Assembly: GCA_000708835.1 (NCBI GenBank) | Contig: DF236998.1 | Coordinates: 169,880-233,879, forward strand | Source of the DNA: Klebsormidium nitens | Taxonomy: Eukaryota; Streptophyta; Klebsormidiophyceae; Klebsormidiales; Klebsormidiaceae | Length of the DNA stretch: 64,000 nt | Reading direction: 5' to 3' | Part shown: piece by piece, positions 11,301 through 30,503 of the stretch | Position numbering within the stretch: position 1 is the stretch's first letter | How the letters are laid out: every line of letters starts with the position of its first letter | The notes under the pieces: model-generated | The model's database searches: none | What the model was told of the DNA's origin: nothing | The model's input: the letters and a program-made list of their open reading frames with translations, nothing else | Translations under genes and position numbers: made by a program

Positions 11301-13031
11301 CATCAGCCTGCGCATGCTGCACATCACCAAACAGGAATGGTGGAAGAAACCGTTCGTGAAGGCGGTCCAGACCGTGCTGCGCGGTACCAACCTGGGGCAG
11401 TCGTTCTTCAAGTCGTTGGCCAGCAAGAAGGCCGTCAAGAGCATCCTCCAGCAGGCGAGTCGCCTGGGATGCCCGGGAAAAGCGCTAGAGGGTCTTGCTT
11501 TGCTTATGGGTTTGGTCTTGAAGCCGTACGTTTACTCGGGTAACGTGTTGTATGGATATCCGTGTGCATTTGGAGCCTTGTTACTCGAGTGTCGCTTCTC
11601 TTCCTCACGCATGTGTGCAAATGGCCATTTTTCTGAGGTTTGATTTAGTCAAGTTTCTCCGCGTGCAAAATTCTGTCCTGGATACTGTCAGACGAAAAAA
11701 GTGGAGCTCCGGAGTTGCTTAGATTGGCGACAGAATCCGGGATGTATGTGCCCGAACCACTTCGAAAAATAAGCACTCCACATTCATTGTACTTGTCCAA
11801 TTTCAACGGAACCTCTGGCCGAATTCCCATCGCAACAGATCTCGAGGTCCTGTATTTGTCTTTTCGGCCGTTATCGCCCGTGATGCTTCTTTGGGACCTC
11901 CGTTGATTCGCCCTGACGTCATCAGCTGCCCATTCCCGCCTTTGCTGACGTGACACCTCGCCGTCACTATCGAAGTAGAAAGTCCGATACCAGGACCGAC
12001 TCTTTGACACCTTTGTCTGCCACTGGGTCTTTAGGACGTTAATTTTTTTCCAACTCGCAGCCCTGCTGACGTCATCTCCTCCAGACATGTCACAACGACT
12101 TGCGTCGTCACAGTCGAACCAGTCGACCTTCGTTCCAGAATCCCGTTTGAACACACTTCACCGATTTGCCCTCACGTCATAACCTGCCATCTCACGCCTC
12201 TGCTGACGTCATCTCCCGCAGGCGTACCGCGACGACTCCGCCGCGACCGACGAACTAGTCGACTTCATCCTAGACCCGGGCCTCCGGCCACTTCAACGCC
12301 TCTGCTCTCCAACAATTCACTGACCCGCTCTGACGTCATAGTCAACCCTCTGCTGACGTCACCGTGCGCAGGCATACCACGACGACTCCGCCGTGACCGA
12401 CGAACTAGTCGACTTCATCTTGACACCGGGTTTACAACCGGGCGCCGCTGACGTGTTCCTAGACTTCATCTGCTACTCGTTCGGGCCACTCCCCGAGGAG
12501 CTCATCCCGCGTGCCACATGTCCGATCCTGATTGGCTGGGGCGAAAAGGACCCGTGGGAGCCCGTCGAGCTGGGGCGCGCGTACGGCGAGTTTGACAACG
12601 TGGAGGAATTCGTCGTGTTGCCGAATGTGGGGCACTGCCCGCAGGTCAGTCGTTGCATACTTACTTTAAGCGGCTGATTGTGGTTAGCATTCCACTCGTC
12701 CGTAATCACGGCTTCTCCTGAGCAACATGCCGGTTCCGACGAAATCGTTTTCGTCCGTTAGTCACTTTGCTGCTGTGTGAGATTAGTCCAAGTTGGGTCA
12801 TATCAAAAGTGGCAGGCTGCTCGGGAGATGCTGTATGACAAGGCCGCAACCTTTGTTTCAATGCTTCCAGAATACGTGTCAAGAAGAGGTGTCCTCAGAA
12901 CGTTGTTGTGGTTTCAATGGTTTTGGGCATGATCTTGACTGAAAAACTGTCTGTGTTCTTCATGACAGGACGAGGCGCCGGACCTGGTAAACGCTCTTGT
13001 AGAAAAGTTCGTCGCAAAGCATTTTGCATAG
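8346..13031 (+). CDS. CLD1: alpha/beta hydrolase, chlorophyll dephytylase 1-like, plastid
   Basis: Six exons: 8346-8710, 9290-9382, 9896-10107, 11237-11454, 12372-12644, 12969-13031; 407 residues. The first about 120 residues are Ser/Arg-rich with few acids early, like a plastid transit peptide. Then follow WRGYKIRYQQAG, the oxyanion region VHGFGAN, the nucleophile motif CNSVGG (Ser221), GWGEKDPWEP (Asp356) and NVGHCPQ (His384), which form a complete catalytic triad. The order and wording match Arabidopsis At5g38520 (CLD1), which removes phytol from chlorophyll a during photosystem repair. Intron 4 has a GC donor (CAG|GCGAGT) and an AG acceptor. Introns 3 and 4 carry tandem copies of the following exon's 5' end. 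An alternative is another member of the pheophytinase-like hydrolase group, but CLD1 is the best fit I can recall. Confidence 0.92.
10670..11290 (+). repeat. acceptor-side junction echo array before CLD1-like exon 4
   Basis: The intron-exon border of exon 4 (CAG plus about 35 coding bases starting GTTTGGCGGGTTTGCAAGCC) is present four times. Comparable points fall at 10827, 10971, 11113 and 11233 (the true exon), with periods 144, 142 and 120. Copies 2 and 3 keep the TGCAG acceptor, and their reading frames still spell LGGLQAAVD and LAGLQAVVD against LAGLQAAID in the exon. After the border each copy runs into a shared intron-like tail (GCTCTYACRGCAC). A still weaker copy may start near 10676. 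Confidence 0.9.
11905..12440 (+). repeat. acceptor-side junction echo array before CLD1-like exon 5
   Basis: The exon 5 border (CGCAG|GCATACCACGACGACTC) is preceded by a close copy (CGCAG|GCGTACCGCGACGACTC, AG at 12219-12220, 151 bp upstream of the true AG). A more decayed copy lies near 12080-12150 (period about 137) and a faint one near 11943. Each carries the upstream intron motif CTGACGTCA. The nearest copy continues for about 60 coding bases (ACCGACGAACTAGTCGACTT is identical) before diverging. Confidence 0.9.
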
Positions 13032-13043
13032 GTCAATCACAGT

Positions 13044-13094
13044 GTTGCGAGCATTCTGCACAGAATGCTCGCAACATTCTGTGTAGAATGTTGC
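13044..13094. repeat. two overlapping palindromes just after the CLD1-like stop codon
   Basis: Bases 13044-13058 pair perfectly with 13061-13075 (15-bp stem, 2-base loop). Bases 13071-13080 pair perfectly with 13085-13094 (10-bp stem, 4-base loop). The two share the segment 13071-13075, so only one can form at a time. The cluster starts 13 bases after the stop at 13031 and would lie in the 3' UTR. Confidence 0.85.
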
Positions 13095-13929
13095 GTAGGT
13101 TAAAAAGGTAACACAGAAAGTTGCAGATGCGCTGCATCGGGGGACGAGGTATAAATGCGAGCGCACAGATCTTGTTCTTACATGATGGCCGTTTACGAAT
13201 CAGATTGTTACAATCAAGTGTCGGCTTTCAAGTCTGATATATCATGGATCGTACTGCGCGTAGCCGCCTGGCCCTATACCTACCTATGCAATCGGGCATA
13301 TATCACTAAAGCTCACTTAGTAAACATTAACCTCGCATGCGCAACATCATTCATGTAGTGCATACTTATGCACATGCACAGCATCACATGGCACGTAAGC
13401 ACGCGGCCACACTGTGACCGCACACATCACGCGTCTTGTCTTCAGCTGCGGTTCAATGCACGATCGCCGAACCTTCACACGATAATCCTGTACTGCCCAC
13501 AAAGCAGCAGTCGGATGGGAGGTGATGGTATGTGCAAACGACAGTTAAAAAACCAGCATGTGACATCATAATTGCAAATCATCAAGCGAACATACCTTTC
13601 TTGCTTGCCGTCATGCAATGTTGCATCAGCTGAGGAAACAAACACACACACTCATATATGTGTGCCATGAGAAGCCTATGGCCTATTTGGCTACGGCGAG
13701 AACGAAAAGGGACCATCATTAGCGATTGTCTGAAGCACCCAAGCGGGGTGCAAATCCATCACGCTATCAGATCTCAAGATTTCCAGCAGTGTGTCCAGTA
13801 AACGTCAACCTTCCACCTTTTTGCACTCCTGGAAACAACCTTTTGGGCAGGGTTATATCAGGAAAATGACCGCACACACACTGCAGACCTCTACCTTCTG
13901 AAATATATATTTACACTGCAAGCAAGCGG
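13095..13929. other. convergent intergenic region
   Basis: It lies between the 3' ends of the CLD1-like gene and the CTP synthase gene, so it should hold both polyadenylation regions. No exon-like sequence was recognised, only short AT- and GCAT-rich stretches. Confidence 0.5.
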
Positions 13930-22464
<8,535 letters not shown>

Positions 22465-22927
22465 CTGCCCTGGCACCCGTTCCAATGCGTGAGCCCCAAT
22501 ATTGTGGGCGCAGCGGCACAGCACGTCAGCCTCAGGTTTTATGGCTGGCAAAACATGGAGTCGATCGGAGCGCAGCTTGTGAGTTCTACGTAGATTTTGG
22601 AGCTGCTGCAGTGGTTTTCAAGCAACCGTTATCGCCCCTGATTCACGAGCTTCCCGCCAAAATCTGGATCCTCGAGTCGAAAACCGGTCCGATAACGGTA
22701 CTTCTGCGTCCAAAAGTTGGGGCAGGTTATGCGCCGTTACCGAGCAGAGCCCCGCGGCCGGGCCTTCAGCGCCTGCGCAGTGCACGGCCAGGCTGACCGC
22801 GAAGATGGTAATGGATACGCAGGGCTGAATAGAAATGCCGCTCTAGTTTTACTGCAGCGAGCATGCAGCTCGTTCGCCGATCAAGCCTGTTCTTTTCCTA
22901 AAGTTAACCGGTCCGAAGGGCGCAGAC
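22465..22927. promoter_or_regulatory. short divergent region between CTP synthase and the NYN nuclease gene
   Basis: At most 463 bp separate the two head-to-head start codons (376 bp if CTP synthase starts at 22551), so the two genes probably share a bidirectional promoter. No specific motif could be assigned. Confidence 0.5.
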
Positions 22928-25900
22928 ATGGCGTCAACACGCCCCTTTCTCTTCGTCCAGAACACCGGCACATTGTGTTTGGGCCCAAGGCTACGAAATT
23001 CATGCCGCCCCCACGTTCAGCCCATCGCCGCCCTTGTTGATAGCTTTCGTGCGCTGAGCGCATGTCCCTCCTCGGCTTTCATGCCATCAAGTCTTTCAGG
23101 CGGGAAGACCAGCCCCTTCTTCTCGGAAGCCTGTTGCTCAAAGGCACGTTTTCTTCCCTCAAACAAAGATTCCTTGGAGAATGCGTCAAGAAAACTGGAG
23201 GGACTTTTTAAAACTGCAGCGCTCGAAAGACGTGCGTTCTCAAGCAATTCCCAGCTGGGCAGTCGCATCGTGACGGAGCTTTTGGACAGAAGACGAGGAG
23301 AATTGCAAAGCAGGGGCATCAGGAGCATTACGGCTGCTTACAGACCAGCTGGTGCTCCTGGTGGTATGGAGGGGGAGGCCCCTCAAATACTCAGACCACA
23401 AGTGAGTCATTGCTTGCATCATTTCTTCATCTTGTGACCACCTGCCCCATCAGCGGCCCTTTTCACAAATGCGGCACAGCGCGGCCTTCCCAATCGGTAT
23501 GTCGATCTTGGACGCCCAGTGCGGAGTGACAACGGGTTCGAACCGTCTGAATGGGCTTTCCTTGTTGAGGAAATTCTCTGTTCGACTTCTTGAATTGCAC
23601 AGCTGTCCGACTAGGAGTCCATCCCAGGTTGATATGCTATGTCTTGACTGCCTCCGAAAAGGCCGCTTCTGGGGTATCTGAATTACCGTACTGCGATTGT
23701 GAGTTCGCATAGAAAATAATAACTTTACCCCAGGTGGAAGTTTTCAGGAAATTATCTGTTGCCTGGTCGAAAGGTTGAAATGAAAAAACAAGGATTCGCG
23801 GCGTTGGGGTGCGAACTCAAGTGGCAGTGCGGTACAGTTAGCGCTTTGACAGGATCCAGCTTTACTTCGAACCATGGCACGTTAACCTTACCGGGTGCCG
23901 CAAATGCGGGCCCTGCTCGAAACACATGACGTTTGGCCTGTTCCTTCTGTGACCATCCATCTGATGGCCAGTTGATCTGAAGGACTTCAAGGCGTATGAT
24001 GATCCAGCAGTCTAAGGATGATTGAGGCGAATCTGGTTCCTCATTTCACGATGCTGCGAAAATTGCAAGACTTTGGTCTTTCAATCTTTCGTGTCTTGTC
24101 AGCCGGAGACCTGTCAAGATTCTTACTCTCCAAGCCTCGTGTCCTGCTGCCAGGTGGCGATCTATTGGGACCTGGATAACAAGACTCCCAACCAGGACCC
24201 CCGCGTCGTGGCCGACCGCATCCGTGCCATTGGGGAGCGCTTTGGCCAGGTCAGCAACGTCATTTCGTCATTGCTCCCATCTTTGTTCAATTCACGTACA
24301 ATCTGCGTGCCAAGAAGATATATTGTCTCGCTCTTTATTCAAAAATTCCGATGTCGTCTGGTCCGACGGAAGTCTGTTTCGAGCATTTGACGCTGTTATG
24401 ATATCCTTTTATACCTAAGAACAAATTCGGGCTGCCGGAACATAGATTAGAACGAAGTATGAACAATCTCAACCGGCTCTGTCAGGTCAAAGAGTTCCGG
24501 GCGTATGCCAACCGCCACACATTCCAGCACATCCCGTCGTACGTCCGGGAAGAAAGGGAGCTTCGGAAGCAGGTCCGGTTAGAGGAGCGGCAAGGGGTTC
24601 GGGTTTCGGACGAACCCTATCGGTGCGGGGTTTGCGGGGCGAAGCTGAAAACGGCGGACAAACTGGAGAAGCACTTCAAGCAGCTGCACGAAAGGGAGCG
24701 CCAGAAGAAGGTCAACAGGTGAGAGATAGGCGGCTTAGTTGGGGGGCTGGGCGAAAACCTGCTCAATTTAATCAGCGGCTCTTCAGTTTAGACCAATTTG
24801 ACCATGTTAACGGCCCTCCTCTTGAACGAAGGCCAGGGCCTCCTTGAAAAGACCCTCCACGCTCATCTGCCAGAGCAACAACTGCCCAATGAACCTGTGT
24901 TGCACAGCTGTTCCACTTTGTGACCCGACTCAGACTTGCGGCGTTTTTAAAATGGAACGAAACAAGGTTTGTTGCCACGACTATCCGTCTCTTCCAGAAC
25001 ATGGGGCCTCAATAAGAGGAGTTCTTCCAGGGACACCCTCGCTTGTCAGATCTGTGGTCCTTTGCGGGCCAGTTTCAGATTTCAACGATTTTCCTCATTT
25101 TGAGTCTATCCCCCGTTCTAGAGCGACGGTCCTGCATGCCCCGGCAGAGTTCAGAACTTCCATAAACGAAGGCATCCCCGTCAAAGCACCTTCTCGCGCA
25201 TCCAACAGGGATAAAGAGCCGAATTTTCAGACTTGAACCCAAAGAAGCTAGTTTTCATATTCATTACGCCCTGGCCGCCCTAGAAGGGAATTGATGGCCC
25301 TCGACAAAGCTTGAACAACGGCTGTCTTTCGGTTCGCAAAACGCAGATTGTCAGTAACATAAGACCGTTCTAGTCGAAGTTCTGGTTTGCAGATCGGTGG
25401 TGGTACTCCAAAAGGAGACGCGGGTCCTTTCAAGACGTCTTAAGACCCGGCCCAAACCGACGGTTCTCGTTCGCTCTGCAGGGCGCAGAGCCTCAGCAAA
25501 AAGAAACCGTCACAATCGAAGCGCCTTTTCGCCAAGATCAAAGAGAAGGACGCACGCAACACGTACTTCGACGTCGCTCGTGACATCATCACGCCGAAAG
25601 TGGGCTACCGGCTGATGTCAGACCTGAAAAGCCGGGGCGTGCGCGTGCGGGAAGTAAAGGATCAGTCACAAGCCGCGGACGCGGCGATCATAAGCGATCT
25701 GGAGTATCTCCTAACCAAACCAAACCACGTGAGTCGTTGGGCTGAAGCCCTTGCGGTTTCGATGCTTCGATTGGACCTCCGATCGGACTCTTTTGGTCAT
25801 CCGGGCATCCTCGTGGTTATTGGGTGGCAGTCTTTTCGAACGTGCCGTCTCTATTGCTGAATCGTTGAAAGGTCGTTTCGCTGGAGAAACGTGATTCGTA

Positions 25901-27542
25901 TCTCAGGTCAATGTTGTCCTGCTACTTTTGAAAGGGCTGAATGTGAAATTCTCATCAGAGGCCAGGCCATCAGACCCCAATAGCTCGAATGGAACAAACA
26001 AAGAGAACTTTGACAGGAAAGAAACGCACTCCGAGTGGGTCGTGCTGGTTTTGGACGGCTCCGACTTCGGACGCTGGCGCGAGTGCGGGCGTCCGAAACC
26101 CCTCAGAGTCACACAGCCCAGGCCATCAGATCCCAATACTCGGATTAACCAAAAAACAACACAAATTTTCAGATCAAACTGATTCGCAGGTCCAGTCGGT
26201 CGTACTGGCTTCGGACGACTCCGGCTTCGGACGTGTTCTGGCGCCGGTACAGACGTCCATTGCCCCAGTACTCAGAACCCGCAAAAGCAAAACATCAATT
26301 TCATACAATCACAAGACAGCAAGATTGACTCATATGCAGGTCGAGTCGGTGGTGCTGGTTTCGGACGACTCTGACTTCGGACGCGCGCTGGCGCGGGTGC
26401 GGGCGTCCGAGCGGCGGGTTGTGGTGGTCGGGGAAAAGCCGGGGCTGGTCAAGTCGGCGGACGTGCTGTACCACTGGTGGGACGTGCACGAGGGGCTCGC
26501 AAACCGGCCCGACTACCGGTGCGTGCTCATTTTTGCTTTCTTGGGTTTAGGGTTTAGGGTTTTCATATTTTAGCTCTTTCTGAAGCTCGGTTTGTTTCCG
26601 CTCTTAGACAATTTGCCAGGAAGCTTTCCGTTTAAGCCAGGCTCAGCCCATGAACTGATCTGGCACCCAGTGCGCTTGAGTGATCTTTCCGCAACATAGA
26701 CATTGGAACAAGTGAGGGGCTTGCAACTTCGCCCAACCACCGGTGTGTGCTCTTTACTTGTGACCTGTCGCGAGCTCCACAGCCTCAGATACAAATTGAT
26801 GGCATCTTCAAGCATACTTGCAAGAACCACAGGTGTTTTGGGCCCTTGATCATAAATGGTTCTGGGCTGGCTATGAGCTGGTTGAAAAGAGGCTAAGCGT
26901 CCAGTAACCAGACTTGGGCGGTAATCAACCTTGGAATAAGGCGAAAGCCCGGTTTATTGTCCAATAATCTGGAACTGAACTCTGGTTATCAGCCTGGTTA
27001 CCGGCCAAAAGTTCCTGTACGTTAAGTGAAAGGACGAGCCCCGGCGCAGACATCTACAATGGCCAATGTGCGGCTAGAGGGTTGCTCCTCGGAGGTTGGG
27101 GCGAAAGCAGCGAATGGGCAAATCGAATGGATGTTTGACACACCGTCTGATGAAGTCGCACCGTCATCACGCCTTGAAAGCGTTTTCAGCTTGTTCCGGC
27201 AAAGTAGTCGAGCTTGCGCATCCAGTAGTCTGCTCGTCATACATGAATCAAAATCATCTTGATCGTCCAGACGTTGCACCCCGTTTTCCTCTTACAATGA
27301 CGGTGCGTTTCCGTTTCCATTCTTTCAGGTGTCCGCCGGAACGCTTCGAGCATCGGCAAGGGCCCCGAGTGGGCGGACTGGAGGCCCACGAACTAGAAGC
27401 GGACGATTACGAGGAGTTCGAAGAGTTCGGCGAGGGCGATGAGTTCGGGGGACTAGACGAGTACGGAAACTACCGTGACGCTGACGTGGACGAGATTCTT
27501 TTTGGAAGGTCTTTCGAGGAGTCCCGAAGTTGGCGGCGGTGA
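22928..27542 (+). CDS. organelle-type leader, NYN-domain endoribonuclease with C2H2 zinc finger
   Basis: Six exons: 22928-23401, 24154-24249, 24486-24718, 25482-25728, 26340-26518, 27329-27542; 480 residues, phases consistent. Exon 1 (158 residues) is rich in Ser/Arg and resembles a mitochondrial or plastid leader. The NYN (PIN-like) fold starts VAIYWDLDNK (acidic residues 164 and 166). A C2H2 finger (C-x2-C-x12-H-x4-H, CGVCGAKLKTADKLEKH...) is inserted near residue 240. The fold resumes with YFDVARDIITPKVGY, QAADAAI and VLVSDDSDFGRAL. Plants have a family of putative endonucleases with this exact arrangement; related NYN proteins (MNU1/MNU2) trim mitochondrial transcripts. The C terminus is strongly acidic (residues about 425-465). 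The substrate is unknown. Introns 4 and 5 contain echoes of exon 5's borders. Confidence 0.88.
25990..26420 (+). repeat. acceptor-side junction echo array before NYN-gene exon 5
   Basis: The true border CAG|GTCGAGTCGGTGGTGCTGG (26338) is preceded by CAG|GTCCAGTCGGTCGTACTGG (26188) and by a copy starting CGAGTGGGTCGTGCTGG (26032) that has lost its acceptor. Periods are 150 and 160. The copies extend about 70 bases into the coding sequence, to the GCGGGCGTCCGA region. Confidence 0.92.
26488..26765 (+). repeat. donor-side junction echo after NYN-gene exon 5
   Basis: The exon end and donor (AGGGGCTCGCAA...ACTACCG|GTGCGTGCTC, from 26491) recur as AGGGGCTTGCAA...ACCACCGGTGTGTGCTC from 26715; period 224. 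Exon 5 is therefore echoed on both sides. Confidence 0.8.
26543..26562 (+). repeat. short telomere-like run (GGGTTTA units)
   Basis: About two and a half copies of the plant-type telomere unit TTTAGGG sit just after the exon 5 donor of the NYN gene. Too short for a true interstitial telomere; telo-box-like runs also occur near plant promoters and introns. Confidence 0.8.
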
Positions 27543-28963
27543 TAAGCTCAGGACGGAAGGGGATAAGTGATGGGGGATGAGAATTCGAGGAGATTCACAA
27601 AGGTTTATGAATGACGTGAACGTCGTAGATGCGTGCTTCCTTTTGCGACACATAACGGGCTGATTCGGCTTTTGCAATAGCTGCCACCTGTTCTGTCGGG
27701 CACGAAAATTGAAAGCCCAGTGCAAACTAATGCAGAGAAGGGGCCAGCAGTAGTTCGATCCGCTCATTGCTCACGGATAGTGTATATACGGCTTTGCCTC
27801 TCACCGCCTTCGCATATGCCTTCTCGCCCAATCAATACCCTTGCACAATCCTGACAATCGTGCAGTGACAACGTTAGCCGAGCGAGATTGTTTGAACTAT
27901 ATGAATCGCCTTTCACAAAGAATCGCCTGCGTTGCGATCTCAAGTTGCAACAAACCGTGTGTTTTCTTCCGAGGCTCCAAACCCGCCGCCATGGGAGAGT
28001 AAAAAGTTGTGAAAGGAGAAAGGCCCGGCGACCCGAATAGCTGAGGTCCTCAAATCGTTACAGTCCAGGACCCTCTGCGCGCTCGGAAAATTGCATGACG
28101 ACATTGAGTCCGACTGCAGTTCCGCTGCACAGCATCCGCATGCACAGTCCGCTGCAACACACTCGACACTGGTTGCGGAAGCTTTGGGTTGAACCTAACA
28201 AGCATGCCAAGGGCGGCCACAGCTCCTTTGCAAGTGTCCATGACGTCGCGCATTAGGTATGTCAGCTGAGATTGTCTGAAGAACTGAATGGCCGGCGCGG
28301 CTCTAAGCAGCGCGCCGGCCCATGCGTAATAATCGACGACGCGTCTGATTCCAGGAGATGCCTTGATGAAAGACCACATGACCTGCAGCCCGCGCCTGGC
28401 CTGAAACCTTGAAACACCTCTATACATATATACAAATCATGCACGCGGCCAGAACAAAACCGCAAACAAACGTGCGGTATGATTGTTGCGGCGGTCGCTT
28501 CTCTTAGCATAACTGGCTCAAGCACCCCATAGACGCAACCAGGGTTTTGTTACTACCGTAAAAGAGGGGGTCAGGCGCTAAGGTACGTATACTCGCTTTT
28601 CGTTTGGCATGCTCGCGAGTGTCATGAGTGGCGGCTCGCGCTACAGCTCGGTAACCCGACACTTGATCATGCATGTTTGTTAAGTTCGGGAGGCGCATAA
28701 TGGGCGCTTAGTGATCGAGGGCTATCTCGCGCGGCCGCCAGGCGCCTACGCGGGGTTTACGAAAGGTTTCGGGCAAACTGCTGGAGCACTGACGTCGAGC
28801 GCCTCGGCTCGACGAGTAACATGCATGCTGGGAATCGCCAAGTCAAGCACAGGGCGCTCAAACGCTTGAACAAAGCCCTTGAACAAAGACTGGCAGCAAT
28901 TTTGGTCGTCTCCGCCCGCCGCCGCCGCCCTTCTACTACGCTTCACAGAGACTGAGAAGGGAA
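27543..28963. other. intergenic, possible short minus-strand ORF
   Basis: Mostly without recognisable genes. A minus-strand frame at 28427-28050 (125 codons, MYRGVSRFQARRGLQVMWS...) has an ordinary composition but matches no family I know and may be chance. A strong hairpin (10-bp perfect stem, 28290-28299 with 28311-28320, 11-base loop, almost all G/C) lies inside it. Confidence 0.4.
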
Positions 28964-30503
28964 GTGTGGAAGGGCGCCATGACCAACTGGACTCTCTCTC
29001 TGCTGCCCTCGAAGGAAGGACAATCTGCACAGTCCAAAAGCAAGCGGAGACGCGATGATCAAACAGAAGACCTCCTCACGGCAGCGAAGCGCGCGCGCAG
29101 GGTGGCGCAGCGGAAAGAGCGCCTGCGAATGTTTGGACTGCACAGCGTTGAAGGATGGACGGAAGAAGACTTCCAGCCAGATATGCTGCAAAGCACAGCT
29201 GAACAGCTGTTGGTCAGAGGCGTGCTTGCTGTCGAAGATGGCGACCATGAGAAAGCTCTTGAGTTCTTCAGGACGGGAGCTTTGTCCCGAAGTGTCACCA
29301 GCATGATAGAGCTAGCTCGCTCTCTCCTGTTCGGAGCACTGCACGGTATTCCAAGCGACGCGGACGCTGCAAGTGTGATGCTGCAGGTGGCAAAAAAGCA
29401 GAGCCATGTATCTCCTGGTCTGTTCGAGGAGTGCGACCAACAGACTGCAGAGCTGACGCTAGCAAAAGCTGCGGTAGCTGAGAACGACTTGCAGAAAATG
29501 GTGAGCCTCTTGGGCAGCAGAAACGAAGAAAGTCTTGAGATGATTGCGGACGCTCTTGCAGACATGGCGAACGACAAGGAAGGCTTGAAGGCGATAGCTG
29601 ATTGTCAGGGCAGCTTGGAGAAGCTGACAGCTCTTTTGGGCAGCAAAAACATAGACGTACTGCGTCCGGCCGTCAGCGTGTTTGCCGACCTGACCGCTGA
29701 CGACGAGAGCAGAAGTGCTGTCGCGGCTCTTCCGAGCAGTCTAGAGAGGCTGGTCGCCCTCTTAAGAAGCAAGTACATCCGCGTTCAGAACCTGTCCGTA
29801 AGGGGTCTTGCAAATCTCGCGATTGACGGGGAAAATCAGGCAAAGATTGTCGGTCTGCCGGGCGCTTTGGAGGGTTTGGTTGAACTGTCACGTAGCGAGC
29901 ATGTGGAAGCTCAGGGGAACGCCGCAAGGGCTCTCGCCAATCTAGCGCTGGACTTGGCAGCCAACAGGAAGGAAGCCCATTGCCACAACACCACACAGTC
30001 TGGAGAGACTAGTGGGGCTCTTGGATACGGAGGATGCGTATGTGCCTATGCAAACGGCGCGCGCTCTTGGGAACCTAGCGTGCAACGCGGAAAACCGGAA
30101 GGCCATTGCTGCGGTGCCGGGGAGCTTGGAGGCTGTCACAAGACTGCTGTCCAACAAGAACCAGGAGGTGCAAGAATGGGCAGCGTTCGCGCTTGCCAAT
30201 CTGGCCGCGGGAAATCGACGCAACAGGGAGAGGATTGCGGCAGAGTCTGGAGTTTGGGAAGCTCTTGCGGATCTGATGGGCAGCAAGAGTGCAAGAATAC
30301 AGGAAGAGGCCACGAGGGCCCTTGCTGAGCTCGTGGTTGACAGCGCAAACGTGAAGGCGTTTGCGGCAGTGCCGGGCAGTGTGGAGCGAATTGTGCGGCT
30401 CTCGAGCAGCAACAATCTAGAAGTGCAGAGAGATACCAGCAAAGTTCTCGTGAACCTAGGCAAAGATGAAGAGATCGAGAAGTTGATTGCGAAGGTGCGG
30501 TAG
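28964..30503 (+). CDS. Sel1-like/armadillo-repeat protein, frameshifted copy
   Basis: Intronless. The frame from 28964 (or the second Met at 28979) encodes a basic N terminus (KSKRRRDD, AKRARR), a Sel1-like stretch (ALEFFRTGALSRSVTSMIE), then armadillo repeats of about 42 residues (LVALLRSK...VQNLSVRGLANLAID). Near 29966-29973 (AGGAAGGAAG) the armadillo pattern moves by one base into another frame and continues cleanly to the stop at 30503. No other stop interrupts the combined pattern, so the cause is a one-base change or a base-calling error. In the first frame alone the protein would continue in unrelated sequence to 30328. It is a tandem paralogue of 31935-33725. Such repeats bind other proteins; the partner is unknown. 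Confidence 0.8.

Noticed and set aside
10825-11643. Single 272-codon frame through the CLD1-like exon 4 and its upstream echoes
   Set aside because: Homology supports only 11237-11454; the upstream part is decayed echo sequence plus intron read in frame by chance.
11645-12154. 169-codon minus-strand frame
   Set aside because: It lies inside an intron of the CLD1-like gene over the echo array and has no recognisable domain.
23490-23550. tRNA-like T-arm (GGGTTCGAACCG)
   Set aside because: No matching acceptor, D-arm or anticodon arm could be folded around it.
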